Below, piece by piece: positions 42,148 to 51,189 of a stretch of DNA of 64,000 nt. The stretch is from NCBI RefSeq assembly GCF_022394535.1, contig NZ_CP089414.1, positions 186,001 to 250,000 on the forward strand, in the 5' to 3' direction. The translations under genes and the position numbers were made by a program. The notes beneath the pieces are model-generated. The model had not been told where the DNA came from. It was given only the letters and a program-made list of their open reading frames with translations, and did not search any database. Numbering within the stretch: position 1 is the stretch's first letter; each line of letters begins with the position of its first letter. Source of the DNA: Dyella terrae (GTDB lineage: Bacteria; Pseudomonadota; Gammaproteobacteria; Xanthomonadales; Rhodanobacteraceae).

Positions 42148-44048
42148 CCTTGCACTCCAGCCTCCACCCTGAGTGCAACGGAAATCATGGCATCGGGAGG
42201 AATGCTCACCGCGACGGCCCATGTACCGCTATTGACAGGAATCTCGCAACTGGCGGCTCTCGTCGCCGCAATAGTGCCGGTTGGGTCCACCCACCTGATT
42301 ACACTTGGCTGTTGTGCGCCTTCAGGGGGATCGCTTTCGAAGCCGTCGGCAATGACCACCTTGGGCAATGCAAAGACTCGGGCCGGTGTACCTTCCGGAC
42401 CAGACGTTTCAAAGCGGGCGACCATCACCGCAATGCCGTCGATCAGTTCGATTGCCGGTTCGCCGACAAACGAAACTTGCGGCGCTAGTGCGCCTTTGCG
42501 CCCCGTGCTGGATCGTCCGCCGGCACCGCCGCCCGTGGACGTGGTCAGTTCATTCCGGGTTGCGCCTGCGGCATCAGGACTCAGCGATGGCACAAGCGCG
42601 CCGAGCATACGTGAGAAGCTGGCCACCGAATGCGCTCCCGCTTCCGATGCCTCGATTGTGTGGGGCGCTGCGAAAGCCTCAACGGCTTCCTTCACTCTGC
42701 GCAGGGCTACCCGAACGAATGTCTTTTCGGACGCATCCAGCAGCAGATCGGGAATCCAGTCGTCATGGGTTGGCGGCTCGGCATGGGCGAATGCGGCATC
42801 TGCATCGGCGTCAACCCGAAACACGCCTGCGTATTCGGCCAGTTCATAAGGGACCGGCGGTCCCTCCAGGTACTTCACCACGAAGTTTGGAGCACGCATC
42901 ACAGCGATGTGCTGCAGCGGCCGCCGAAGGCCGCGCTGGTACAAGCCAGCGCCGTCGTCGTCGCGTTCGCCCGCGGCAGGTTGCGAACCCATTAAGGCTG
43001 AAGGCTGTCGAACGAGCGCAAGATGACCTAGCAGCTTCTTGGGCCGCTGCGATGCGATGGACTCCAGCACTGCACCACCGGATGGTGCTTTAGCGGACGC
43101 TGCCGCAAAAGCGCGTGCCAATAGCACCAATTCTGGATCTTCATGCACCGCTGGCAGCGGTAGCTCGCGGCCCTCGCAGCGGACGCAGAACGACATGGTG
43201 GGAGTGTGACCGGGGCCGTCGATGAGCTTTGGCCAGAAGTAGTCCATGATCGCACAGCCCATTTGACTCAATACCTGTTGAGGTGCAGCGCCTTCGAAGT
43301 CGGGTGCGAGAACGTAGACGGTGGTGCCGCATGCATCCGGGCCGCGTTGGACGCCGCCGAGCAGCAGTGCCAGCGCGTCGGCTTCGGTACCCAGTATTGG
43401 GTCAACGACCCCGTCCTGCGCCAAGCGTCCCCACCAGTGCCGGCCGGTGAAGCGCTGGCCTTCAGGGCCTTGAGACTCGAACTGCGGTCCCAATGCAGCA
43501 GCCATGAATCTCGACTCCATGCCGCGTCCGTTGCTGAAGCGAGTGTGGACGCAGATGGTTTTCAGCGAGCTGGCGAGAAAGTACGCCGCTTTGCCAAAAC
43601 CGTAGGTGCCGCCCGCGTATGCACGGTTCGGCGGCCGCCCGATGTAGCGCATGAAGTCGACAAAATTGGTCGACTCGCCTGGCTGCGGGACAACATTGCC
43701 GCGGGTGGGGCCGCAGAGTCCGCGGGTGCCGAAATCGCTGACGGCGAGTACAGGAAAGTCGCCATCCGCAAGGAGGCGGGCTTGAACATCGACAGCGAAC
43801 GGCACGCTCCCAAATACCCGGGCCGCCAGTGTTCGACGTATGTCCCGTTCGAGCAGGTATCCATCAACCTGGAACTGAACCCCGCCTGCGGGTGCGAGTC
43901 GTGCATCCCAGCTGTTCTGAGCTGCTTCGCGAACCAGCAGTGTGAAGCGGTCTGCGCGAGGTCGCCCGAGTTGGTTCGACACGCCCTCGGCAGCGGCACC
44001 GCCCGTCGCAGAAAACAGCTCAGACTGCAGGTTCAGCGGCACCGCCAT
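42144..44048 (-). CDS. GHKL (MutL/MORC-like) ATPase of the defence operon
   Basis: 634 residues. The ATG at 44048 follows AGGAG. All GHKL motifs are present: N-box LVREAAQNSWDAR (E41, N45), G1 SDFGTRGLCG (D105) and G2 GGTYGFGKAAYF (146-157). The middle region (HWWGRLAQDGVVDPILGTEA) fits an S5-type domain. The C-terminal third is an unassigned beta-rich region after a Gly/Ser linker. In prokaryotic MORC/paraMORC restriction systems such ATPases are encoded beside SF2 helicases and endonucleases, as here, and are thought to clamp and topologically manipulate DNA. It overlaps the PD-(D/E)XK gene by 29 nt. Confidence 0.88.
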   Translation of the reverse strand: MAVPLNLQSELFSATGGAAAEGVSNQLGRPRADRFTLLVREAAQNSWDARLAPAGGVQFQVDGYLLERDIRRTLAARVFGSVPFAVDVQARLLADGDFPVLAVSDFGTRGLCGPTRGNVVPQPGESTNFVDFMRYIGRPPNRAYAGGTYGFGKAAYFLASSLKTICVHTRFSNGRGMESRFMAAALGPQFESQGPEGQRFTGRHWWGRLAQDGVVDPILGTEADALALLLGGVQRGPDACGTTVYVLAPDFEGAAPQQVLSQMGCAIMDYFWPKLIDGPGHTPTMSFCVRCEGRELPLPAVHEDPELVLLARAFAAASAKAPSGGAVLESIASQRPKKLLGHLALVRQPSALMGSQPAAGERDDDGAGLYQRGLRRPLQHIAVMRAPNFVVKYLEGPPVPYELAEYAGVFRVDADADAAFAHAEPPTHDDWIPDLLLDASEKTFVRVALRRVKEAVEAFAAPHTIEASEAGAHSVASFSRMLGALVPSLSPDAAGATRNELTTSTGGGAGGRSSTGRKGALAPQVSFVGEPAIELIDGIAVMVARFETSGPEGTPARVFALPKVVIADGFESDPPEGAQQPSVIRWVDPTGTIAATRAASCEIPVNSGTWAVAVSIPPDAMISVALRVEAGVQG

Positions 44049-45066
44049 CGCGGACTCCTGCAAACGCCGCGTGGAGGCTATCCAGTATTTCCGGATGCAG
44101 TGGTGCAGACGGGGACGCGGCAAGGTCGATGGTGTAGTGGATGTCTGATACTCCTGCTGCAAGTCCAGTGGGAGAGAAAGATGCCCCTGTCAGCCGCGGA
44201 AACGATGCAGCCACTTCGTAGATTCGACTGTCGATGACGTCGATTCGAATCTGCTGGTAGTGGGCATCATCGCGCAGGTCATATCCGACTTGCGACAGGC
44301 GACCCAACAAGTCGCGCCGATCAACACCTGTGTCCAAAACCGACTGAATCAGGTCCGGCACGGTGACGCCGGATGCGCCGTTCAGCTCCAAGCGCATGGC
44401 GCTCAGATACAGCCGGGCATTGTGGGGCGGCTCCAACTGCGTAAGGCCGTGAACGCGGAATTTCCATTCGTCGCGTCGCACTGTGGTTTTGACCTCCAAA
44501 GCGCAGCCCTCTATCGTGAAGTCGTGTCGCGCGCCATATGGTCCCTGCCAAGCTGAGATTCCATGGGTGCTCTTTGCTGCTATGCGCGCCAAGTGCCACA
44601 GTTCGCCGAACAAACCGCACAGGGCTTCAGTAGACAGAACGTTCGATGCCTCACGGTCCAACAGTTCGCGCCAACGCTGAAGCGTCTGATGGCAGGCCTG
44701 CAGCGGCTGGATCGCGCGACTGTGCAACAAGCCGAGCACCTCTTCAGCGAGATGAGCAAAGACGCTGTTGAGATGTGCCTTTTGACAAGCGAGGTCGAGG
44801 TACTGCCGCTGCCCTGTATCGTCGACCAGTGGCCGGGTGGTGAGATGTACGCCGCCGCTGCGCCGGTCGTGCGCGGCGGGAAAGTCTGCAGCGACGGGAA
44901 CCAGCACATGCCGAAGACCCAATGCATCGAGTGCCAGCAGCACCGCTCCCTCAGAGGTGTTCAGCACCGTGTCGAAAACGCGGAACTCCCCGCGCGTTGG
45001 GCTACCCGTGCTTAATTCCAGCTGGCGCCATCCTTCATCAGTGGTCCAGGTACCCTCGCTCGTCAT
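44020..45066 (-). CDS. PD-(D/E)XK nuclease-fold protein of the defence operon
   Basis: 348 residues. A restriction-endonuclease core is visible: GLFGELWHLARI (E155), then YGARHDFTIEGCALEVKTTV, with D182 and E191-x-K193 forming the D...ExK catalytic set. The N-terminal region (GEFRVFDTVLNTSEGAVLLA) and C-terminal SPTGLAAGVSDIHYTIDLA belong to the 'PD-(D/E)XK motif protein' family (formerly DUF4420) linked to Z1 genes. It is the likely DNA-cutting subunit. It overlaps Z1 by ATGA and the GHKL gene by 29 nt. Confidence 0.88.
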   Translation of the reverse strand: MTSEGTWTTDEGWRQLELSTGSPTRGEFRVFDTVLNTSEGAVLLALDALGLRHVLVPVAADFPAAHDRRSGGVHLTTRPLVDDTGQRQYLDLACQKAHLNSVFAHLAEEVLGLLHSRAIQPLQACHQTLQRWRELLDREASNVLSTEALCGLFGELWHLARIAAKSTHGISAWQGPYGARHDFTIEGCALEVKTTVRRDEWKFRVHGLTQLEPPHNARLYLSAMRLELNGASGVTVPDLIQSVLDTGVDRRDLLGRLSQVGYDLRDDAHYQQIRIDVIDSRIYEVAASFPRLTGASFSPTGLAAGVSDIHYTIDLAASPSAPLHPEILDSLHAAFAGVRDGGAAEPAV

Positions 45067-47702
45067 TCGTCAGTCTCTGCCATATCTTCGAGATCGTCGA
45101 TGTCAATCTGCTCGCTGTCGACATCCGGAAGTTCAACGGTCATATAGTTTTGCGGCGTCAGATCATTTTGCGGCACGTCGGGGAATACGAGTGCAAGACC
45201 CACAACGTGTTGAACGGCGCCGAGTAGTGCGCGCTGGGTGCTCCCTTGACGCGGCATCGAATCCTTGCTGATTGGATAGAGCAGCAGCAAGCCCCTGTCC
45301 GGCGCGGCTTCTTCGCGAAGGTCGCGCAACTCATCGCGATCCTTGCCGCGCAGCTCAGACGCGGGTCGCGGCACGTCGATCGCAACGTCGGTCTCCGACA
45401 TCAAGGCCTTGATGTCAACAACCTGCGGGCCTCTTTTCCGCAGTGAACGTGCGCGGTTGACCAGAGGTACTTCGGCGTCCAGCCCGAAGTCGATCGTCCC
45501 GAGTGCTGGTACCGGCGCGGATCGTGTGACAACGGCAACCGTCCAGAGGGCGATATGTCCCCGCTGGTTCTGGTCGCGGATGTAGCTCTGCAGCAGCCCA
45601 TTTGGCATCTCGCTGTTGCCAGGATCGATGGCGTACTCGTTCAAGAACTGAAGCACTTGGGTCGACGAGACATCGAAGAAGACCTTGTGCGGCTTGTCCG
45701 TTACCGTCGCGGGTTGAATACCGGCTGCCCGCATGCGCGCAATCAGATCGCGTGCTGCCTTGAGATTTTGATCCAGCCAACTCTGGTCTTCGTGGCGGAA
45801 GACAATCGTCTGCACTTCTCGCGCGTTGAAAGCCATCTTGGCCTGCACCGCGTGCTGCATTTTAAGTTTGGCCGTGATGGCCAGCGCTGGGTGCTGGCGG
45901 ATGCGAACGGCAAACTCCATGGGAGTCACATCGCCGTTCTTGTAGCGGGAGATGTCCTGACGAATCTCGCGTTCGACGCTAGCCAGGTCGTAGAAGTAGT
46001 CGCGCAGATCTTCCGTCATCCACACGCGGGCAAGATCGCCGTAGCCCGGTCTGTAGCCAAACCAACGCCCCATCTGCAGCAGAGTGTCATAGGCAGACGC
46101 CGATCGGACAAAGAAGCTGACCGTCAACCCTTCCAACGTCAGTCCGCGTGAAAGCACATTGCCGCCGATTACGATATAGATGCGGCCGTTTCCATCGGCA
46201 TCCTGCTGATAGTCCACGCGGTCGAGGGTGGGGCTGCTGCCATTTTCGACCTTCGACTCGGTCCGTCTGAGTACCGTCGTCATGTGCGCGCTCAGGTCGG
46301 CGAATGCAACTGGTTCCAGGCCCAGCATCTCGGAAGGCAGCTCTGCCTGCTCGCGCAGCCAAAGTGCTTCGAGTTCAGCCATCAAAGCTGCGTCGCCCTT
46401 CTGGATCAGTCTCAGCACGGCCCCCTGAAATGCATCAACGGCACCCTTGGCATTTCGATGCGCCGCCGCGTATTGGGTCGTATGGATGAGCATTGTGGCG
46501 TGCTTGCCACGCTGCCCACGCACCTGGCGAGCGGCAACGGCCATCCAGAAATACAGCATTGCTTCGCGCAGCGTTGCAGTGATTTCCGGAGTGAACGTGA
46601 ATCGAGCGTCTCTGCCTGGCGGCTTCAACTGCGTGCCTTCGTGGTCGGGCACCAGCCGAATGACATTCAGGCCGTCCACAGGCTCTTCGTTTTCGTCCAC
46701 GGGCGCACGCCCGAAGATTTGCTCCGCGCCGAAGTATCCATTTCCGCGTGGCAGATCGACAATGAAGTCCCTGGGGTAGAGATCTTCGGGTAGTGAGGGA
46801 TCGATGAAGAGGTTGGCGAAGGGGGTAGCCGTATAGCCTACATAGGCTGCTTTAGGGAGATCCTGCAGCAGCTTCACAATCAGTTCGTTGATCTTGGTTC
46901 GCTCGTCCGGCTTTGGGTGCGAGTTGGGGCTGGCCTGGTCGGCTTCATCATCAATGATTAGAACAGGACAAGCGCGAAGAACCTCGGGTCGTGCGCCCGT
47001 AAGCCATCTATGCAGGCGCTTGAGCCGGCCGCTGTTTTTCTTAACGACGCCCAGTACCTTCGTGGAATGCTTTTCGGTAAGAAAGGAGTTGACGTTGGTA
47101 TTGGCGGCGAAATCGTCCTGAACATCGGTCACGGTGATCCAATGCTCCAGGTTGGCAGCAATAAGATCTTCGTCGATGCGTAGCTGTGTCTGGTAGCGCA
47201 GGACGTTGTTCATCCCTGACAGCACGATGATGAACCGGTAGCCGACATCGGCAGCCTTGGCAATGACCGCGGTGAAGCTTGCCGTCTTGCCGCTCTGCAC
47301 GTGCCCAAGTACAAGCCCCCGCGTCCGGATCTGCGCCTTGCCAGGTGGATCGAGCAGCGACACCACTCGGGTCGACGCTTCGTCGATATCCTTGATCGCT
47401 GCCGGGTCCCAACCCTTCTCTTTCAGGTGTTTCTCGTAGGAGTGCCACAGCTTGTCCGACGGATCTGGACCGAGATACCACGGATCGAAGTGCTTGTTAT
47501 AGATACTGCCTGGCTCCTTCATCGTCCATACACGGCGGCTGGCATCACGGTACTTCTGCAAGGCCTGCTCGACTAAGGCCGGGGGGAGCAGCGTTGATAG
47601 GCGTGCGGCGGCCTCTTCAGGGGTCCGTCCGGCGCGCACTGAATCGCGAATTTGCTCGGCCAATTGGCCGACTTGATCATTAGTTCCATCGCTTAGCGAC
47701 AT
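45063..47702 (-). CDS. Z1-domain SF2 helicase-like ATPase of the defence operon
   Basis: 879 residues starting MSLSDGTNDQVGQLAEQIRD after GGGGGA. Walker A is GLVLGHVQSGKTAS (129-142), Walker B is PVLIIDDEADQ (246-256), motif III is GYTATPFANLF (289-299). The Z1 block VIGGNVLSRGLTLEGLTVSF (511-530) continues with DTLLQMGRWFGYRPGY (539-554), the most conserved part of the family. It should translocate on or remodel DNA for the nuclease and GHKL partners. It overlaps dcm by 28 nt upstream. Confidence 0.93.
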   Translation of the reverse strand: MSLSDGTNDQVGQLAEQIRDSVRAGRTPEEAAARLSTLLPPALVEQALQKYRDASRRVWTMKEPGSIYNKHFDPWYLGPDPSDKLWHSYEKHLKEKGWDPAAIKDIDEASTRVVSLLDPPGKAQIRTRGLVLGHVQSGKTASFTAVIAKAADVGYRFIIVLSGMNNVLRYQTQLRIDEDLIAANLEHWITVTDVQDDFAANTNVNSFLTEKHSTKVLGVVKKNSGRLKRLHRWLTGARPEVLRACPVLIIDDEADQASPNSHPKPDERTKINELIVKLLQDLPKAAYVGYTATPFANLFIDPSLPEDLYPRDFIVDLPRGNGYFGAEQIFGRAPVDENEEPVDGLNVIRLVPDHEGTQLKPPGRDARFTFTPEITATLREAMLYFWMAVAARQVRGQRGKHATMLIHTTQYAAAHRNAKGAVDAFQGAVLRLIQKGDAALMAELEALWLREQAELPSEMLGLEPVAFADLSAHMTTVLRRTESKVENGSSPTLDRVDYQQDADGNGRIYIVIGGNVLSRGLTLEGLTVSFFVRSASAYDTLLQMGRWFGYRPGYGDLARVWMTEDLRDYFYDLASVEREIRQDISRYKNGDVTPMEFAVRIRQHPALAITAKLKMQHAVQAKMAFNAREVQTIVFRHEDQSWLDQNLKAARDLIARMRAAGIQPATVTDKPHKVFFDVSSTQVLQFLNEYAIDPGNSEMPNGLLQSYIRDQNQRGHIALWTVAVVTRSAPVPALGTIDFGLDAEVPLVNRARSLRKRGPQVVDIKALMSETDVAIDVPRPASELRGKDRDELRDLREEAAPDRGLLLLYPISKDSMPRQGSTQRALLGAVQHVVGLALVFPDVPQNDLTPQNYMTVELPDVDSEQIDIDDLEDMAETDE

Positions 47703-47730
47703 GCATTCCCCCTGGTTGAAACTCTTGTTT

Positions 47731-49854
47731 TCAGAGATCGAGAATGAACTCTGCGACGGCTTTTGTGACGCTTGGGCAGACTGCATTGGCAAGCTGCTGC
47801 TGCTTGTGCATCAGGCCGCCATCAGTGCCCGATGCCGTCCCCGCGAAGCGGAACCAGTCGGGAAAGCTCTGCAGCCGCGCCGCTTCGCGAAGCGAGAGCC
47901 CCCGGTGCTGTGATGGATGAATGATCATGCTCTTGCGATAGTGGCCAATGGTTATTGCGGGTTCCCTCCAAGCCAGTCGCCTGTAAATGTTGCTGTGTGT
48001 GCGTTCCACATCGGCATAGTTGGTCATCAAGTCGCGCACCGCCTGCCAGTTCTGCCCTTGGCCAATGCCCTTGTAGCGCTCAATGACGTAGTCGGCGTGC
48101 CTTGAGGTGACGTGATCCCAGATGACGCCTTTGGGCGCGCCCGTGCGCATGGCTCGAAGGAAGGCGTTCTGCTGCATGCGTGCCGAATCCTCTTCATAGG
48201 GGCGTTCAGCCAAGTCGTCTCCGTTGCCGAGCTTGGGCAGATCAGCTATTGCATCACGGACCGTCACAAAGGCGTTGCCTGTACCTGGTCCGTGAGTCGG
48301 CCTGGGAAAAGGTCCCCATTTGCCGAAGTCCTCCGACGAGTAGCCGACATCCTTGTGAATACCGAGCAGGAAAAATCGATTGCGATTCTGCGGGGCTCCA
48401 TACCAAACAGCGTCCAGCAGTTTCGGAAACACGAGATACCCCATGTCCGCAAGTCGCTCCAGAACGTGCGCGGCAACGCTGAGGTCTGAGTCGGTCTCAT
48501 CCCTGGGCGTCCAAAGGATTCCCTGGACGTTCTCCATCAACAGTACCTTGGGCGCCATGTGGGACACGCAGTCTAGGAAGGCATCCACCAGATGATTGTT
48601 GGGATTGGAACTCGACCAGCTGTTTCGGTTTGCACTGGAGAAGCCTTGGCACGGCGGCCCGCCGATCAACACGTCAACGTCACCATGTTCTTTAGCCATC
48701 GCCCCAAGCCGCGTTCTGACCTTGTCGGAACAAAGGTCCATTGGGGCATACTCCGTTGGCGTCGTACCGGCTGGGGTCAACGCGGTTTCTTCCATGAAGG
48801 CATGGTTATGCTTCAGCGTCTGGGTGTAGATCGGATGGATCTCGGCTGATCCGGCAATACGGTAGCCGCGACCGCCCGACGCCCTTGCACTAAGGAAGCC
48901 AAGCCCCATGCCGCCGGCTCCTGCAAACAGTTCTACGATATTCAGCGTCTTCTTTTCAGCTGTCAGACGGTGTTTGAGCCGTGCAGGCCGATCGGGTAGC
49001 TGCAAATGCTGATGGGCTGCTTTGGCGTCGTGCCCGGCGGCGATCTTGCGGTTCGCCCGCACTAGTATGTCAAGCGTTGCTGATTTTTCTGATGTATCAG
49101 AGAGGCGTGCGGGCGCTGCAACCGCTGACCGCGTCCGTTTCGCCTTGCGGACTGCCAGCCTAACCCAGCGCGTCCATGCAAGCAGCTGCGCAAGCTTCTT
49201 GATCCCGTCTTCCAATTCCAGCGAGGTCATACCGACAAGGATGCCACGCTGATATCCCTTGATGCCGCCAATCGACAAGGCGAAGCAAGTCAGGTCTGCA
49301 ACGCCTGCAAGTCCCACTTTGCCCAGATTGGCGGCGTAGCACTCGGATTCGCCCGCGGGCTTGCTTAGATTGACCTGCTGCCAATTCGCTGTTTCCACCC
49401 GATCCTTCGGAGAGGATGAACGGATCCCGTCACGAGCTCGTGCAAACTCAACCCGACGCGTAGGATCGACTTCTACAACATAGTGCAGCCCGCTGCGGCC
49501 GCTTGCTTCCAAGCGTTCTATGAGCTGTGCTGTGGCCACCGTGCGAAAACTGCATACGACGACGCCGCTGCGTGCTTTCGCCTGTTCAAGGAGAGCCATG
49601 GCCGTGTCTGCGCGCGAGGATTCCCCATCCAGATCCAGCTCCTGCTCGGCCGTGAGCACATCCCCGTTAAGCCGGTAAAGTCTCATGTGCTGTGCACCGG
49701 CTTTTTTGCTTTGGGCGCGCAGGTGGCCCGCTACCTCTTCGAGGATCCAGATCGGCCCCAGATCGGCCGTCGCCGAACCGGCACCCACCAACATCTGCGG
49801 CTCGAGTGTGTGTGGCGCAGTTGGCTCCGGCAGGTCAAATGTCACTGCACTCAT
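47731..49854 (-). CDS. DNA (cytosine-5) methyltransferase with a long N-terminal extension
   Basis: 707 residues. The C-terminal 400 are a complete m5C methyltransferase: motif I LNIVELFAGAGGMGLGF (304-320), motif IV GGPPCQGFSSANR with catalytic Cys402, motif VI MENVQGIL (440-447), motif VIII APQNRNRFFLLGI, motifs IX-X REPAITIGHYRKSMIIHPSQ and LSLREAARLQSFPDWF. The first 300 residues precede the fold and match no domain I know (LGPIWILEEVAGHLRAQSKK, VVVCSFRTVATAQLIERLEA). The gene starts in an ATGA overlap with the HTH gene. It probably marks self DNA for the restriction partners. Confidence 0.93.
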   Translation of the reverse strand: MSAVTFDLPEPTAPHTLEPQMLVGAGSATADLGPIWILEEVAGHLRAQSKKAGAQHMRLYRLNGDVLTAEQELDLDGESSRADTAMALLEQAKARSGVVVCSFRTVATAQLIERLEASGRSGLHYVVEVDPTRRVEFARARDGIRSSSPKDRVETANWQQVNLSKPAGESECYAANLGKVGLAGVADLTCFALSIGGIKGYQRGILVGMTSLELEDGIKKLAQLLAWTRWVRLAVRKAKRTRSAVAAPARLSDTSEKSATLDILVRANRKIAAGHDAKAAHQHLQLPDRPARLKHRLTAEKKTLNIVELFAGAGGMGLGFLSARASGGRGYRIAGSAEIHPIYTQTLKHNHAFMEETALTPAGTTPTEYAPMDLCSDKVRTRLGAMAKEHGDVDVLIGGPPCQGFSSANRNSWSSSNPNNHLVDAFLDCVSHMAPKVLLMENVQGILWTPRDETDSDLSVAAHVLERLADMGYLVFPKLLDAVWYGAPQNRNRFFLLGIHKDVGYSSEDFGKWGPFPRPTHGPGTGNAFVTVRDAIADLPKLGNGDDLAERPYEEDSARMQQNAFLRAMRTGAPKGVIWDHVTSRHADYVIERYKGIGQGQNWQAVRDLMTNYADVERTHSNIYRRLAWREPAITIGHYRKSMIIHPSQHRGLSLREAARLQSFPDWFRFAGTASGTDGGLMHKQQQLANAVCPSVTKAVAEFILDL

Positions 49855-50318
49855 GCTCCAGCCATCCGAGGGGAGCGGGTAACAACCGCCGCTGGGAAGT
49901 GAAGAGGCCGTTGCTCCGAGGTGGGGAAACTGCTGACCCACGCGGCCTGCAGCTGCTCTGCGAATGGGCGCATAGGTACCAATATGGCTGGCGCATCAAG
50001 GTCTGGTTCTCGCGTTAGCAAACTCACTTCGCCGCGCTCGACGTCAACGAGAAGGCGCTGGTCTCCGAGCAAGGGCCAACTGGTATTGCGGCACAGGGAA
50101 AACAGGCTCGTCGAAGCGGCAGCCAGTGTCCCGACGCTAATGCCCATCACTTTGACCAGATGTCGCACCACCAGTAGCGCCAGCGCATCCCCAGGGGCAA
50201 AACATGGCGTGTAGCCATTCAACCCAGCGAGCGGCGGCAGAACCTGGCGCCAGTGACGCAGCGTCTGGTCCGATAAATGTGTCACCTGAGCGACTTGTTG
50301 TGGAGTGAGCTTCAGCAT
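49851..50318 (-). CDS. MerR-like HTH regulator heading the defence operon
   Basis: 155 residues, MLKLTPQQVAQVTHLSDQTL then RHWRQVLPPLAGLNGYTPCF, a MerR-type winged HTH in which the protein recognises DNA via the LSDQTLRHWR helix. The rest (DALALLVVRHLVKVMGISVG) is helical. The ATG at 50318 lies 6 nt after the -10 box TACAAT, so the mRNA is probably leaderless. A 12-bp palindrome overlaps the -35 box, suggesting autoregulation of the whole operon, much like the controller proteins of type II restriction systems. Confidence 0.75.
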   Translation of the reverse strand: MLKLTPQQVAQVTHLSDQTLRHWRQVLPPLAGLNGYTPCFAPGDALALLVVRHLVKVMGISVGTLAAASTSLFSLCRNTSWPLLGDQRLLVDVERGEVSLLTREPDLDAPAILVPMRPFAEQLQAAWVSSFPTSEQRPLHFPAAVVTRSPRMAGA

Positions 50319-50324
50319 GGTTTT

Positions 50325-50357
50325 ATTGTATTCCGCAATCATCCTGTTGTTAACAAC
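50325..50357 (-). promoter_or_regulatory. Defence-operon promoter with palindromic operator
   Basis: On the - strand: -35 TTAACA (50353-50348), a 17-bp spacer and -10 TACAAT (50330-50325), followed by AAAACC and the ATG at 50318. The perfect 12-bp palindrome GTTGTTAACAAC (50346-50357) covers the -35 box. This is a near-ideal sigma-70 promoter under a likely autorepressor. Confidence 0.75.
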
Positions 50358-50508
50358 AAGATAGATGGTCGCCGAGAATCTACACACCACGAAGCTTCGA
50401 TCCGAAGGTTAGTGCTCGGTATTAGCCAGGACACGACAGGCGGCTTCAAGGTGCTGTGAGCTGAAAGGGGTAATTCGCGTCGCCAATACCTGTCTCCGTC
50501 GTCAGGCA

Positions 50509-50811
50509 TCAGATGATGGCCTGCAAACCCTTGTCGGCGATGACGTTGAGCAGCTTGAGCGCCGGTCCGGCGGGTCGAGTGTCGCCTTGTTCCCATTTGC
50601 GCACGGTCGAAGCCGTGGTATGCAGGTGATGCGCGAACACCGGCTGACTGAACTTCAAGTCTTCGCGCAAATGCTTGATGTCCTCGGCGCTGAATTCCCG
50701 AACCGGCGGCGGGCAGATCGCGTCGAACTCGCGCATCGTCACCTTGCTGATCGCGCCCACTTCATGCAGCACGGCCAAGTCGTCGCGCAGCGATTCAATG
50801 ATCTTGCTCAC
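50509..50811 (-). CDS. HigA/NadS-type HTH antitoxin
   Basis: 100 residues from GTG 50811, 8 nt after GGAGG. The XRE-type HTH is REFSAEDIKHLREDLKFSQP then VFAHHLHTTASTVRKWEQGD. A toxin gene lies upstream with a 17-nt overlap, the reversed (toxin-first) order typical of HigBA. It should bind the palindrome in front of the toxin gene and neutralise the toxin. Confidence 0.85.
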   Translation of the reverse strand: MSKIIESLRDDLAVLHEVGAISKVTMREFDAICPPPVREFSAEDIKHLREDLKFSQPVFAHHLHTTASTVRKWEQGDTRPAGPALKLLNVIADKGLQAII

Positions 50812-51178
50812 AATGCACCTCCAGTAACACACCGGCCTGCAACGCTTTCGACAAGGCTTCCGGAGACAGTTCCAAGAACACCTTGCCGGTGAATTGCAGC
50901 GCCTTCTTCTCGTCCTGCGCGATGTTCGCCTTGTCGCTTTTCGGGAACCCATGCAGGAACACGTAACGGCTACCAATCCGGGCCGACAGCAGCGTGCGGT
51001 AGCCGCCGCTTTTGCCGCCGCCGGGACGGGCCACCCGCTGCTTGTAAAGGTGGCCGCCCAAGTCCGCGTCGATCAGACCGCTTTCCATCTCCTTGGCCGC
51101 CTTGCACAAGGTAGTATCGGGCAGCTTCTCGCCGGCCTGCCACCGCGCAAAGTCCTTCCGCTTGAGGATGAGCATCAT
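50795..51178 (-). CDS. RelE/HigB-like toxin
   Basis: 127 residues from ATG 51178 after GAGG: MMLILKRKDFARWQAGEKLP, IDADLGGHLYKQRVARPGGG and KSGGYRTLLSARIGSRYVFL HGF. The basic centre and the YRTLL..R..F pattern are those of RelE-superfamily toxins of the PF06296 kind. The 31-residue helical C-terminal extension (FTGKVFLELSPEALSKALQA) is also common there. With the HTH gene it forms a toxin-antitoxin pair that would favour retention of the ICE. Confidence 0.85.
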   Translation of the reverse strand: MMLILKRKDFARWQAGEKLPDTTLCKAAKEMESGLIDADLGGHLYKQRVARPGGGKSGGYRTLLSARIGSRYVFLHGFPKSDKANIAQDEKKALQFTGKVFLELSPEALSKALQAGVLLEVHCEQDH

Positions 51179-51189
51179 CTTGACCTCCA

